Shown: positions 1 through 7,988 of the stretch, one piece after another
Layout: every line of letters begins with the position of its first letter
How positions within the stretch are numbered: position 1 is the first letter of the stretch
Assembly: GCA_015099395.1 (NCBI GenBank)
Contig: AP024096.1
Location: 5,807,485-5,871,484, forward strand
Reading direction: 5' to 3'
Source of the DNA: Ktedonobacteria bacterium brp13
Lineage (GTDB): Bacteria; Chloroflexota; Ktedonobacteria; Ktedonobacterales; Ktedonobacteraceae
Length of the DNA: 64,000 bases
Notes under the pieces: generated by a model
Database searches by the model: none
What the model was told of the DNA's origin: nothing
Seen by the model: only the letters and a program-made list of their open reading frames with translations
Made by a program: the position numbers and the translations under genes

Positions 1-704
1 TAATGGCTGTAATAGTCGGGGATGACATAGATAATCTGCAGATTCTCTGCCAGGCGCTCTCGTGCAGCACGAACGACGGTTTCTGCACGATGCAGTTGCT
101 CACGGGTCGGCAAGAGCGCGGCACGGTTGCGTAATGCCCAACCGTAGTACTGCGTATTGGCCAGTTCGAGCCGATCGGCTGACAACTCCTCTGCGAGTTC
201 CAGGATCGCCTCGATCTGATCAATATTGCGACGATGCAGAACCACGTTGAGTGTCAACGGAAAGCCTAATTCCTTCACGGTGCGCGCTATCGCCTTCTTC
301 TTCTGGAAAGAGGGGGTACCAGCTAGTGCATCAGCGGTATGAGGTTCAGCGGCCTGGAAGCTGATCTGCACATGATCCAGGCCAGCCTGTTTTAACTGCT
401 CAGCCATTGCTGGCGTTAAGGGGAGTGCGCTGGTGATGAGGTTTGTGTATAAACCCAATGCACGTGCCTGAGCGACAAGTTCTCGAATGTCTCGGCGCTG
501 CAATGGTTCGCCACCTGATAGATGGAGTTGTAGCACACCAAGGTCACGCGCCTCGCTGAAGACACGCACCCATTCATCCAGCGTCAACTCATTGGTGTAT
601 GACGCCAGATTGAGCGGATTTGAACAATAGGGACAGTGCAGTGGACAACGATAGGTCAGCTCCGCTAACAGCCCCACTGGCCTGCTAATTTTTGTCCTAT
701 CCAT
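1..704 (-). CDS. pqqE: PqqE, radical SAM PqqA-crosslinking enzyme (3' end outside window)
   Basis: Translating the minus strand from the ATG at 704 gives a protein beginning MDRTKISRPVGLLAEL. A CX3CX2C cluster follows at Cys20, Cys24 and Cys27, which binds the radical SAM [4Fe-4S] cluster. Further on, LHLSGGEP matches the GGEP motif that contacts SAM. PqqE joins Glu and Tyr of the PqqA peptide by a C-C bond, the first committed step to pyrroloquinoline quinone, with PqqD presenting the peptide. The ATG overlaps the end of pqqD by 8 bases, so translation is probably coupled. About 234 codons are visible of an enzyme that is usually 370-390 residues; the C-terminal auxiliary-cluster (SPASM) region lies before base 1. 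Confidence 0.93.
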   Translation of the reverse strand, partial: MDRTKISRPVGLLAELTYRCPLHCPYCSNPLNLASYTNELTLDEWVRVFSEARDLGVLQLHLSGGEPLQRRDIRELVAQARALGLYTNLITSALPLTPAMAEQLKQAGLDHVQISFQAAEPHTADALAGTPSFQKKKAIARTVKELGFPLTLNVVLHRRNIDQIEAILELAEELSADRLELANTQYYGWALRNRAALLPTREQLHRAETVVRAARERLAENLQIIYVIPDYYSH

Positions 705-1008
705 GGAGATCCTGTATGCTCTGTATATCACCCGCGAGTTCCAGTAATCTCTTGCTCTGCAGCCGATTGAGAAAGTACAAGACATCCTCGTCAACCGCGC
801 GATGGTACTGCGAACTCAATTCGGCAATAATCTCGGACACACTCTGTTGACCATCACAAAGAGCCACAATCGCAGCGGCGGTTGCATTAAGCGCCAGCAT
901 GCCCTCGGGCATCAGGATTACCTGTTTCTCACGCACCGGATCCCAATGCAGGCGCACATGGGCACTCAGCTGTGGTCGTTCGATCAGGTTAACTTCGCGC
1001 ATTGTCAA
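697..1008 (-). CDS. pqqD: PqqD, PqqA peptide chaperone
   Basis: This 103-residue protein has the PqqD pattern RPxLxxHVRLxWDPVREKxVxLxPEGxLxLNxTAAAIVxLCDG, ending with the helical part that docks on PqqE. PqqD is a RiPP recognition element that binds the PqqA precursor and hands it to PqqE. It overlaps pqqC upstream by 20 bases and pqqE downstream by 8, so B-C-D-E form one tightly packed operon. The ATG at 1008 gives the usual PqqD length plus about ten residues, so a slightly later start is possible. It is a separate gene here, not fused to PqqC as in some genomes. Confidence 0.93.
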   Translation of the reverse strand: MTMREVNLIERPQLSAHVRLHWDPVREKQVILMPEGMLALNATAAAIVALCDGQQSVSEIIAELSSQYHRAVDEDVLYFLNRLQSKRLLELAGDIQSIQDLHG

Positions 1009-1735
1009 ATATACCTTTCTGTTCTTTTACATCCTTAACCGCATGGTGAATAGTATCCAACATGCTCCACAGGACCTCGCACTTGAACACAAGTGCCTTG
1101 ATGGCTCGCTCCTGCTGTTCGCGCGTATGACAATGTTGGATGACGATCTCAATTGCATACCCGGCATCGTTCGGTGCTTGCGTCAAGCGTTTATTGAGAT
1201 ACGTCAGGCCATCGGTGTTAACCCAGGAGTAGTGACGCTTGAAAGCCTCGATCCGTTCTTTCATCAGATCAGGGGCAAACCATTCGGTGAGCGAGGCGGC
1301 TACGGCTTCTATCCAGGGTTGTGTCTTCGCAAATGTCACATAGGCATCAGCAGCGAAACGGACTCCTGACACGATATAGCGCTCGTCCAACACCTCTGCA
1401 CGGCTCAATCCCACTGCCTCAGCCAGCTTCAACCAGTCCTCTATTCCTCCCTGGCCTGCAACTGTGCCATCATGATCGATGATGCGCTGTATCCAGACAC
1501 GACGAATAGCTGGATCGGGGCAGTTAGACAGAATGGCTGCATCTTTGAGCGGAATGATCCTCTGATAATAGAAGCGATTGGCTGTCCAGAGTTGGATCTG
1601 ACGGCGATTCAGTTGGCCTGTATTCATGCTCACATTAAAGGGATGCTTGTGGTAGTAGCGTTCAGATTGTGCCTGTAAAGTAGCAATGAACTCCTCGCGT
1701 GATAGCGGTGCGGCAACAGTCGTAGTCATGCTCAA
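989..1735 (-). CDS. pqqC: PqqC, PQQ synthase (final oxidation and ring closure)
   Basis: The 248-residue length and sequence match PqqC, the cofactor-free oxidase that performs the last eight-electron oxidation and ring closure. The N-terminal RYYHKHPFN, then LWTANRFYYQ and the IIDHDG segment are typical of the all-helical fold that wraps the AHQQ substrate. The start overlaps the end of pqqB by four bases (ATGA), the standard sign of translational coupling. Nothing looks truncated. TenA/heme-oxygenase-fold relatives are the only alternative, and the operon context excludes them. Confidence 0.94.
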   Translation of the reverse strand: MSMTTTVAAPLSREEFIATLQAQSERYYHKHPFNVSMNTGQLNRRQIQLWTANRFYYQRIIPLKDAAILSNCPDPAIRRVWIQRIIDHDGTVAGQGGIEDWLKLAEAVGLSRAEVLDERYIVSGVRFAADAYVTFAKTQPWIEAVAASLTEWFAPDLMKERIEAFKRHYSWVNTDGLTYLNKRLTQAPNDAGYAIEIVIQHCHTREQQERAIKALVFKCEVLWSMLDTIHHAVKDVKEQKGIFDNARS

Positions 1736-2673
1736 ATCTCCATCTCTAGACCATCGTAGGCGACTTGAATGCCCCGGGCCTCAACAGTCTGTCGTTGTGG
1801 TGAGTTCTCAATGAGAATCGGGTTTGTGTTGTTAATATGGATGTAGACAATGCGCTTGATGGGCAAAGATGCCAGCTGCTCAAGGCTGCCCTGCAAGGCT
1901 GGCGGGGAAAGCCCGTCGCTACTTATCGACAGATGACCCATCGAGCGTGCAGTTTTGCTGCTAATGCCCAGCCGAACTAATTCGTCGTCGTACCAGCATG
2001 TGCCGTCTACCAGGAGGCAAGCGCAACTCTGCAACTGGCATATTACGGTGTCATTCAATTCCTGTACAGTCGGCATATAGACCAGAGATTGTCCCGTTCG
2101 GGTATCGGTGATCCGGTAACCAACGGTGGACTCTGGATGGGTTGCAGATACGGTTGCATAGGCAACTGTTTTGGTGCTGAGCGTCGTGAACGCCTGGCAA
2201 CGTAGCCCACTGTCTGTCCCATCCCTATTCCAGAGCACAATGGGTACTTGAAGGTGGACTGGTTGCCAGTCCACGTCACAATAACCACGCAGTGTATTCA
2301 GAATAGGATGCCACTGCGTTAAGGCATTGTATACCCACTTAGTTGTATAAATGTGATGCATACATGTCTCACGCAAAGAGAGCAGACCCAGCGTGTGATC
2401 CATCTCTGCATCAGAGAGGATAATTCCCTGGATGGGTGTATGGCGTACATCTCTTTGTGGATACAGAGCTGGAAACGCATTGATCTGGCTACGGATATCG
2501 GGCGATGCGTTGAACAGAAACCAGTGACGATAATCCGCACTGATTGCGATAGAAGATTGCGTGCGTGGCAGACAGGGAAGAGAACCATCACGCACTCCGC
2601 AACACTGTGCGCAATGACAATTCCACTGTGGGAATCCGCCGCCAGCAGCAGATCCAAGAACATGTACCCACAT
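1732..2673 (-). CDS. pqqB: PqqB, metallo-beta-lactamase-fold PQQ biosynthesis protein
   Basis: The 313-residue protein opens with VLGSAAGGGFPQWNCHCAQC, the hallmark PqqB N-terminus with its structural Zn-binding cysteines. The MBL-like fold follows, with LSDAEMDHTLGLLSLRE in place of the classical HxHxDH loop and IVYIHINNTNPIL near the end. In biochemical studies PqqB hydroxylates a tyrosine-derived intermediate. The gene is coupled to pqqC by a four-base overlap. It is separated from pqqA by about 460 bp, an unusually long gap for this operon, occupied by a probable insertion-sequence remnant. pqqB may therefore have its own promoter or depend on read-through. Confidence 0.94.
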   Translation of the reverse strand: MWVHVLGSAAGGGFPQWNCHCAQCCGVRDGSLPCLPRTQSSIAISADYRHWFLFNASPDIRSQINAFPALYPQRDVRHTPIQGIILSDAEMDHTLGLLSLRETCMHHIYTTKWVYNALTQWHPILNTLRGYCDVDWQPVHLQVPIVLWNRDGTDSGLRCQAFTTLSTKTVAYATVSATHPESTVGYRITDTRTGQSLVYMPTVQELNDTVICQLQSCACLLVDGTCWYDDELVRLGISSKTARSMGHLSISSDGLSPPALQGSLEQLASLPIKRIVYIHINNTNPILIENSPQRQTVEARGIQVAYDGLEMEI

Positions 2674-2699
2674 ACAACTTCACTCCATAAGAAATTCTT

Positions 2700-3130
2700 T
2701 CTGGGGACCCATACGCCTTCAGGCTATGGGAGGAAAGAAAGGCGTCCGCAGACGCACAATGTTTCAAGCCGTCCCCTTGCGGGGGAAGAACAGAAGTGCG
2801 GTCTGTCCTTCAATGCCAGAGATGGCTGGCACCCTTTTCCGCACAAAGTAATGTGTGCCTCGTCGATGATAGCGGTCTGCACGTCTCCTGAGCACTGGCT
2901 TAACCCTCGTAGACCTGGTTAACTCAGAAGTTATAGAGCAATGCGCTGGCATGCACGCATTGGTACGTTCTTGAACATTGCCGCTATCGTAGCCCGATAA
3001 CCGTTTCCCGCCCCAAGGGGCATGCAAGGAACAGTCCTGGCTGGGACTGGTCAGGTAAGCTCGCAGAGAAGACGGGCAGAAACCACCCCATCTCTACAAG
3101 CCCGTCCCGTTTAGGGGACAGGGTTCCTGA
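2700..3130. mobile_element. Probable IS200/IS605-type remnant between pqqA and pqqB
   Basis: No gene is convincing here. On the plus strand, 3040-3115 reads as a degraded C-terminal tail ending AETTPSLQARPV-stop and is followed by a GC-rich hairpin (AGCCCGTCCCGTTTAGGGGACAGGGTT). That resembles, from memory, the right ends of IS200/IS605 TnpB elements, where the reRNA lies. The upstream part is riddled with stops. A minus-strand frame at 2764-3027 has no recognisable domain. The call rests on resemblance alone. Confidence 0.35.
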
Positions 3131-3135
3131 CATGA

Positions 3136-3210
3136 TTACCAATGGTAGATGTAAGCAGTTACTTCAGCCTCAGCTTCGAACTCCTCGAAGTCTGGAGTAA
3201 TCCACTCCAT
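3136..3210 (-). CDS. pqqA: PqqA, 24-residue PQQ precursor peptide
   Basis: A 24-codon frame reads MEWITPDFEEFEAEAEVTAYIYHW. It carries the invariant Glu and Tyr of PqqA as Glu16 and Tyr20 in the usual ExxxY spacing (EVTAY); these two side chains become PQQ. An AGGGG ribosome site lies about eight bases before the ATG. The gene sits at the head of pqqB-C-D-E on the same strand. The peptide is rich in Glu (seven residues) and ends YIYHW, so there are two Tyr candidates, but only Tyr20 has the required spacing. Confidence 0.9.
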   Translation of the reverse strand: MEWITPDFEEFEAEAEVTAYIYHW

Positions 3211-3448
3211 AAATATCACCCCTTTATTTATAATGTTAAAGTTTAACCAGACCCTCTCGACACAGGGCGAGCAAGGCGTTCCTTACTTAGATCGGGAGCA
3301 TCATAGGCACATACGATGCCTGGTACTACGGCTTCATTCTATTCTAGAGTATACTCGCAAAACCTAAAAGATCTATTGAACCTGCACTATGTACAATCAC
3401 ACTTAGGAGAATGGCTACTGGCTTTTTTTGACCCTTGTGCCAGATTGC
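3211..3448. promoter_or_regulatory. Leader and promoter region of the pqq operon
   Basis: No gene is visible. On the minus strand, toward pqqA, there is an AT-rich block with TATACT near 3345-3351. A transcribed leader of about 130 bases follows; it contains an imperfect hairpin with arms GCATCGTA and TATGATGC around 3300-3325. The promoter and leader roles are inferences from position. Confidence 0.3.
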
Positions 3449-4175
3449 GATAAAGTCACAGCAAGTGGTGAAGTCCTCACCGCTTTTTACAAATGCATCT
3501 CTCCTTTAAAAAAACTAGAAATTATAGGAGATAATGGTTATACACTTGAGGGCTCACCGGTATAGGTTCCTGGTGATATATGCAATGAAACCGCCGCACA
3601 GGCCGGTGGAGACAGGTGGGGTGCCATGACGAATGCAGTATGCCGCTTGTCAATAGAGTGCACTATTGCCTGTATAGTGCACTTAATCCCTTGTCCCCCT
3701 CTTTGAGGAGGGAGATAGCTTTAGCTATCGGGGGGAGTAAATGTTCGAATAACGTTATAATCTCTCATTAAACGCTCTTTATCACTCTTGCCTTCCTGGT
3801 CTGCCATTCTTGACGACGAAATCCACGTCCGAACGGGAGATGGTTGGCGTAGAAGAGTCATCGAGAGCAGCAGTGGAGGATGGCTCCCCCCGATAGCTAA
3901 AGCTATCTCCCCCCTCAAAGAGGGGGACGAGTTTTTGGCGAGTTTCCAGGCGATAGTGATATATGAGTTTAATACATACTTTATATATAATACTGAATGT
4001 TCGTGTGCATTTTCTTCTATGAAGATCACCTGGATAGGCCAAAAAACCTATCCAGGTGAGCCTCCGAGAGGGGGAAAAGTATTAGCAACATTTCCTGTTT
4101 TTGCGATTATTTGCGATTTTTTACGCGAATGTCTCTGTTCCCTTCCGATCCTTCACCATGGAATGGAGTTCTACC
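3449..4175. mobile_element. 727-bp non-autonomous element with 8-bp target duplication
   Basis: The 8-mer CAGATTGC occurs directly before (3441-3448) and directly after (4176-4183) this segment. The two ends, GATAAAGTCACAGC and the inverted GGTAGAACTCCATT, form imperfect 25-bp terminal inverted repeats (14 of 25 positions) with an invariant TGGTGAAG at positions 18-25. A 218-bp relative at 17374-17591 has the same ends in opposite orientation and its own 8-bp duplication. The interior holds a palindromic A-type repeat (3693-3928) and no transposase. Movement by a transposase encoded elsewhere is inferred. Confidence 0.75.
3693..3928. repeat. Palindromic repeat family A, copy 1 (236 bp)
   Basis: Both ends carry the same roughly 45-bp arm in inverted orientation: GTCCCCCTCTTTGAGG, then GGAGATAGCTTTAGCTATCGG, then GGGGAG. 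The middle (AAATGTTCGAATAACG ... CTTGCCTTCC ... GGTTGGCGTAGAAGAG) recurs in copies at 12059-12288 (inverted) and 39547-39782. Each arm is itself palindromic, so a transcript would fold into a large compound hairpin. Confidence 0.8.
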
Positions 4176-4443
4176 CAGATTGCATACCTTTGTTTGCTTC
4201 TCACTCAGGAAGATGGTTTTTCTCCATGGCAAGCTTAACTTGTTTTATAGTCTCTTAGTCCTGTTAAAAAAGCAAAAATTGACCAACAAAAGATTATCGG
4301 TTAAGATCTTCATAGGCGTATTGTCATATCCAATAGCATATTGTCGATACGGATGCAATAAATTGAAAGTAGTCTATACAAATTTATGCCACAATTTCAT
4401 TCTATACAATCATCGAGAAACACTGGGAATGGGCTACCGAAGA

Positions 4444-4548
4444 AGTATAGCGGTGGTGGACTACTCAGCAAGTATAGCAGTGGTGGACTACTCAGCAGGT
4501 ATAGCAGTGGTGGACTACTCAGCAGGTATAGCAGTGGCAGACTATCAG
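4444..4548 (+). repeat. 27-bp tandem repeat, about 3.9 units
   Basis: Units start at 4444, 4471, 4498 and 4525, with the core TATAGCAGTGGTGGACTACT. The first three units are full length and the last is shortened. The frame upstream of the lytic transglycosylase start stays open through it and would encode a YSSGGLLSR repeat, but the better ribosome site at 4626 suggests the array lies in the leader. Nothing else is seen between 4176 and 4634. Confidence 0.85.
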
Positions 4549-4634
4549 AACAGAAAATCATTGATTCACATACTGTATTTTCAGCTGTCAGGGAGGATGT
4601 GAGGAACGAGCAGGGCTGGCGATATAGGAAAAGT

Positions 4635-5438
4635 ATGCTACCTATTGAACCTGAGACGTCCCCTCAGTCCGTAGTTTTTACAGACTCTCCTTCCGTACCG
4701 AAAAAACAAATGCAGGGAGTTGCTTTGCGTGCGGTGATTTACCTGCCCAGGGGTCGATTAGCCCTGGTCATTCCGGGAGACCGGACCCGTTTGCGCGAGA
4801 CGGACGAGCTACGTTTATACAATAAACGTCTGCATCCCTCTTTCCGCTTGGGATTGCTCGTGATGTCGACGGTCTGCATATTTCTTATCTGTATGGTCAC
4901 ATTGACCCCGATGAGCAGAGACTCGCATGGGAACGTTTTGCTGAGCATGGTGGCGGTACCAAATAGTAGCTGGAGTATACTCACTGGAGCCAGAACTGGG
5001 AGTTCAGCAGGAAGCGTTGGATGGGTAGACCCAGGAGCATCCACTGTCGCGTACTACCAGCAACTGGCGAGAGAGGATGCCATCAAATGGGGCATTCCTC
5101 CGGATCTTTATGTCGCGCAGATTCAGCAGGAGAGCCATTTTGATCCCAATGCGACGTCACCCGCTGGTGCACTAGGCATTGCACAGTTTGAGCCAGCGAC
5201 CGCCGCCGAATATAATTTTAATCCCCTCATTCCAGAGCAGGCACTTGATGGTGGAGCACATTTTATGAGTGATTTATACAACGAATTCAATGGAGATTAC
5301 GCCATGGCGCTAGCAGCATATAATGCTGGTTCTGGTGCCGTTCAGAATGCAATAGATGCCTGTAATGCGTACTGGTTATCTTGTATGAATACTGAAACGC
5401 AAAACTACGTGAATATCATCATGTATGGGGGAGCTTAA
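4635..5438 (+). CDS. Membrane-anchored lytic transglycosylase (SLT/GH23 domain)
   Basis: From the ATG at 4635 (preceded by AGGAA) the protein has 267 residues. A cytoplasmic N-terminus leads into one transmembrane helix (LGLLVMSTVCIFLICMVTL), then an extracytoplasmic goose-lysozyme-like SLT domain. Its motifs are all present: IQQESHFDPNA with the catalytic Glu, GALGIAQFEPATA, and the late ALAAYNAGSGAV followed by YVNIIM. Such enzymes cleave the MurNAc-GlcNAc bond of peptidoglycan, making 1,6-anhydro ends, in cell wall remodelling or in assembly of envelope-spanning machines. The reading frame stays open back to 4386 through the tandem repeat, so a longer product cannot be excluded. No neighbour hints at a special role. 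Confidence 0.85.
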   Translation: MLPIEPETSPQSVVFTDSPSVPKKQMQGVALRAVIYLPRGRLALVIPGDRTRLRETDELRLYNKRLHPSFRLGLLVMSTVCIFLICMVTLTPMSRDSHGNVLLSMVAVPNSSWSILTGARTGSSAGSVGWVDPGASTVAYYQQLAREDAIKWGIPPDLYVAQIQQESHFDPNATSPAGALGIAQFEPATAAEYNFNPLIPEQALDGGAHFMSDLYNEFNGDYAMALAAYNAGSGAVQNAIDACNAYWLSCMNTETQNYVNIIMYGGA

Positions 5439-5699
5439 ACATCCCTGGAACGCTCTGTAAATGACATGCCACAAACACGACCACCCACCAGCGCTACACC
5501 GATCTCTACGTGATTAAATGGCCGTCTTGATGGAAAATGGAAGAATGAATAACCAGCCAGGCCAGTTGTATGTTGGGCGAGAAGAAGTAAGCCCAGGATA
5601 GAGAGGAGTGCTCTTTTTCCTTTTCCGACCAGTTGTTTGTTGAAACACCGTGTTCGATTGCCTCAGCTTACTGCTTCTCTATGCAAGGTTGGTAAAAGA

Positions 5700-6551
5700 T
5701 TAGAGATCGAACGTTGGAGCGCGCCAATATTTGCGATTTGTCAGCGTGTCACCTGGTTGGTTCGCGGTGTGTGCTACTAACCCGGCATGAGACAAATGCT
5801 GTAGTGACTCCAAAATACGGCTTAAACGCTGATGTGTTGCTGGAACCTGCCCTTGCATTTGAAGTAGACCTTGCAGCTGGGTCAGAGTTACTCCTTGTTG
5901 CGATGGCAAAAGGGACAGAACCAGGTTATCAACCTGTTGTTGTTGCTTACGACGAGCAATCTGCTCTGGGGTTTCATGTGCATTGGGTATATTCTTCGCA
6001 GGCAAGAAGGTCACATCGAAGCGACAGGCATCATATCCCTGCCTCATACATGTTTTTTCATGAATCCGCACCTGTTGACCATAGCGTTCCGCCGCTCCTT
6101 CTATAGCACCCCATAGTACAGGACACAGTTGTCGGGAACTATCATAGATGAGCGTCAATGAATTGCTATGCTCAAAGACCGCTTCATAACCAAAGACAGG
6201 AGGGGTTAGTCCATCTGGGACACGCCTCATCTGGGCATGGGCGTCGCGCATTACAAGCAATAGGTCGCGTCCACTATGTACTTGCGTCAATAAATATGAG
6301 CAGCGGGAGCTGGTCAATCCATTGGTGAGGAAATAATGACCATATTCCCGTAAGAGGGTATCAACTGGGACATGTGTCAACTCGTGAACCGCCGCAACCC
6401 CTGCCAGAAGCATTGCATCATCATAGACCTTGCTAGCCAGGGGAGCGTTTGTCGTATTCTCGCCAATCTTTGCTCGATAGGCATTGAAAAGCGCAGTATT
6501 AAAGCGGTTGACCAGGTATTTCTCCCAGGTCACAAAGATCAAGCCATGCAT
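5700..6551 (-). CDS. H-NOX (heme NO/O2-binding) sensor with C-terminal extension
   Basis: The N-terminal 185 residues are a complete H-NOX domain. MHGLIFVTWEKYL opens it, His105 (in MRDAHAQMRR) is the expected proximal heme ligand, Pro118 is the conserved heme-distorting proline, and Tyr136-x-Ser138-x-Arg140 (YDSSR) binds the heme propionates. From about residue 190 a polar linker (ARRKQQQQV) leads to roughly 90 residues with the helix pattern of a winged helix (LTQLQGLLQM ... LSRILESLQHLSHAGLV ... KYWRA). That would make this a one-component NO-responsive regulator, but the DNA-binding role is inferred. The gene starts 35 bp after the nitric oxide synthase gene on the same strand, so sensor and NO source are probably co-transcribed. 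Confidence 0.88.
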   Translation of the reverse strand: MHGLIFVTWEKYLVNRFNTALFNAYRAKIGENTTNAPLASKVYDDAMLLAGVAAVHELTHVPVDTLLREYGHYFLTNGLTSSRCSYLLTQVHSGRDLLLVMRDAHAQMRRVPDGLTPPVFGYEAVFEHSNSLTLIYDSSRQLCPVLWGAIEGAAERYGQQVRIHEKTCMRQGYDACRFDVTFLPAKNIPNAHETPEQIARRKQQQQVDNLVLSLLPSQQGVTLTQLQGLLQMQGQVPATHQRLSRILESLQHLSHAGLVAHTANQPGDTLTNRKYWRAPTFDL

Positions 6552-6586
6552 ATGTTACTCCTACATAGGACGCCCGGACCAAAGCG

Positions 6587-7738
6587 TTATTCCAGCCAGG
6601 GATCATCTTGATAAAAGAAGTTAGGTGTGATCTGACGGTTTTCGTAAGGAATATGGAAAACCGGTGTCGTTGAGCCTGACATGGGTGGTACAATCCAGCC
6701 CCAGTCTGCATACAACGCGCGTCCAGCCTGCCGCTCATGCTTTTCATGGTGCACAAATTGTCGGGCTGCCGTGTGATGATCGATGATGGTGATACCAGCC
6801 AGCGCAAATGAGTGTAGTACCGCTCGATTCAGTTCAACCAACGCACGATCTTTCCACAGCGTCCTATCTGAACGGGTATCCAGCTCCATCGCCTTTGCAA
6901 TGAGTGGAAGCAGATTATAGCGATTGACATCTCCCAGATTCCGCGCCCCAATCTCGGTTCCCATATACCAACCATTGAATGGAGCGGCTGTGTAGGAGAT
7001 ACCACCAATCTCCAAGCGCATATTTGAGATGACTGGGAGGGCGTGCCATTTCACGCCTAACTCTGCGAACCAGGAAAACTCTGGATGGCTGAGTGCGACC
7101 TCCAGTACGCAATCACGAGGTAATTCAAACAGCTCAGGGGAATGACCGGGCATCTGGATGATAATAGGAAGAAGGTCGAAGGGCCCTCCTTGGGCTCCCT
7201 GCCAGCCCAATTGACGTACTGCTTCCGTCAGTTCGGTATGGAGTGGATCACCGATAACCGTGCCATCTGCCTGTCGATAGCCCGCATAGCGAATAAATTG
7301 AGGATTCCAGATACGAATGCCTGGATATCCTGGGTGCTGGGGAGCAAAGATAGTAATCATTGATCGTATCTTCCCACCATTGGTTGCGAGGCGGATATGT
7401 TCGACAATCTCTATAAAAATATCCTGTGCGGTGGAGAGATGACGCATGTCGCGTACCTGGAGCGTTTGCCAGTTGAGTCGACCAATGCAACGTGTATTGT
7501 TACGCCAGGCGATCATCGCACCATAGGAAAGTTCCTCCTCTGTCTGCCAGTATGTTCCTGAGTGCTCAAGTTCGGTTCGCATTTCCTCTAATCTTTGCAG
7601 ATAACCAGGGGAAACTCCATGCTCTTGATGCAATATACTCAAGTAGTGTTGGGCCTCAATGAGAATCTCTTGAGACACCTTTGATGGTAAAGGTCTTCCT
7701 GCGTGTCCTTCTGCCTCAAATCGACGTTGAAATTGCAT
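6587..7738 (-). CDS. nos: Bacterial nitric oxide synthase, oxygenase domain
   Basis: The 383-residue protein is collinear with bacterial NOS oxygenases. AWRNNTRCIGRLNW contains the heme-ligating Cys. IRIWNPQFIRYAGY, FDLLPIIIQM and FNGWYMGTEIGARNL line the substrate and pterin pocket, with the arginine-binding Glu in GTEIG. Toward the end, WGWIVPPMSGSTTPVFH is the dimer/pterin region. It makes NO and citrulline from arginine using electrons from a non-dedicated reductase; none is encoded nearby. At 383 residues it is slightly longer than the Bacillus enzyme. It heads a two-gene unit with the H-NOX sensor. No clear Shine-Dalgarno is seen before the ATG. Confidence 0.95.
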   Translation of the reverse strand: MQFQRRFEAEGHAGRPLPSKVSQEILIEAQHYLSILHQEHGVSPGYLQRLEEMRTELEHSGTYWQTEEELSYGAMIAWRNNTRCIGRLNWQTLQVRDMRHLSTAQDIFIEIVEHIRLATNGGKIRSMITIFAPQHPGYPGIRIWNPQFIRYAGYRQADGTVIGDPLHTELTEAVRQLGWQGAQGGPFDLLPIIIQMPGHSPELFELPRDCVLEVALSHPEFSWFAELGVKWHALPVISNMRLEIGGISYTAAPFNGWYMGTEIGARNLGDVNRYNLLPLIAKAMELDTRSDRTLWKDRALVELNRAVLHSFALAGITIIDHHTAARQFVHHEKHERQAGRALYADWGWIVPPMSGSTTPVFHIPYENRQITPNFFYQDDPWLE

Positions 7739-7862
7739 AACATTTATATGTACTTGGAGGTACTTTCTACCTTTCTATTACTATAACGACAAGTCTATTT
7801 TGTCTTTGCAACCACAGCTCCCCTATTTACCTCTTCATAAGTATATATATAAATCGATTAAT

Positions 7863-7883
7863 AAAAGTACTCCTAGTACTTTT
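7863..7883. promoter_or_regulatory. Perfect 9-3-9 palindrome upstream of nos (candidate operator)
   Basis: AAAAGTACT and AGTACTTTT flank a three-base spacer, 125 bp upstream of the nos ATG. A related GTACTTGGAGGTACTTT lies at 7750-7766, next to the start codon. The strict symmetry suggests a dimeric repressor or activator. The H-NOX protein's own C-terminal domain is one candidate binder, which is speculation. Confidence 0.5.
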
Positions 7884-7988
7884 GTGCAATTTTACGTAGC
7901 CTTAATATAAAATAGTTATATATAATTTATATAATTTACATGCATGATTGTACTATTTGACTCCATGAAGAGGCGATGGGAACAGCCT

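Noticed and set aside
2764..3027. 87-codon minus-strand frame between pqqA and pqqB
   Set aside because: Arg-rich, no domain or ribosome site, overlaps the probable IS remnant.
4386..4634. N-terminal extension of the lytic transglycosylase with YSSGGLLSR repeats
   Set aside because: The ATG at 4386 lacks a ribosome site, whereas AGGAA precedes the ATG at 4635; kept only as an alternative.
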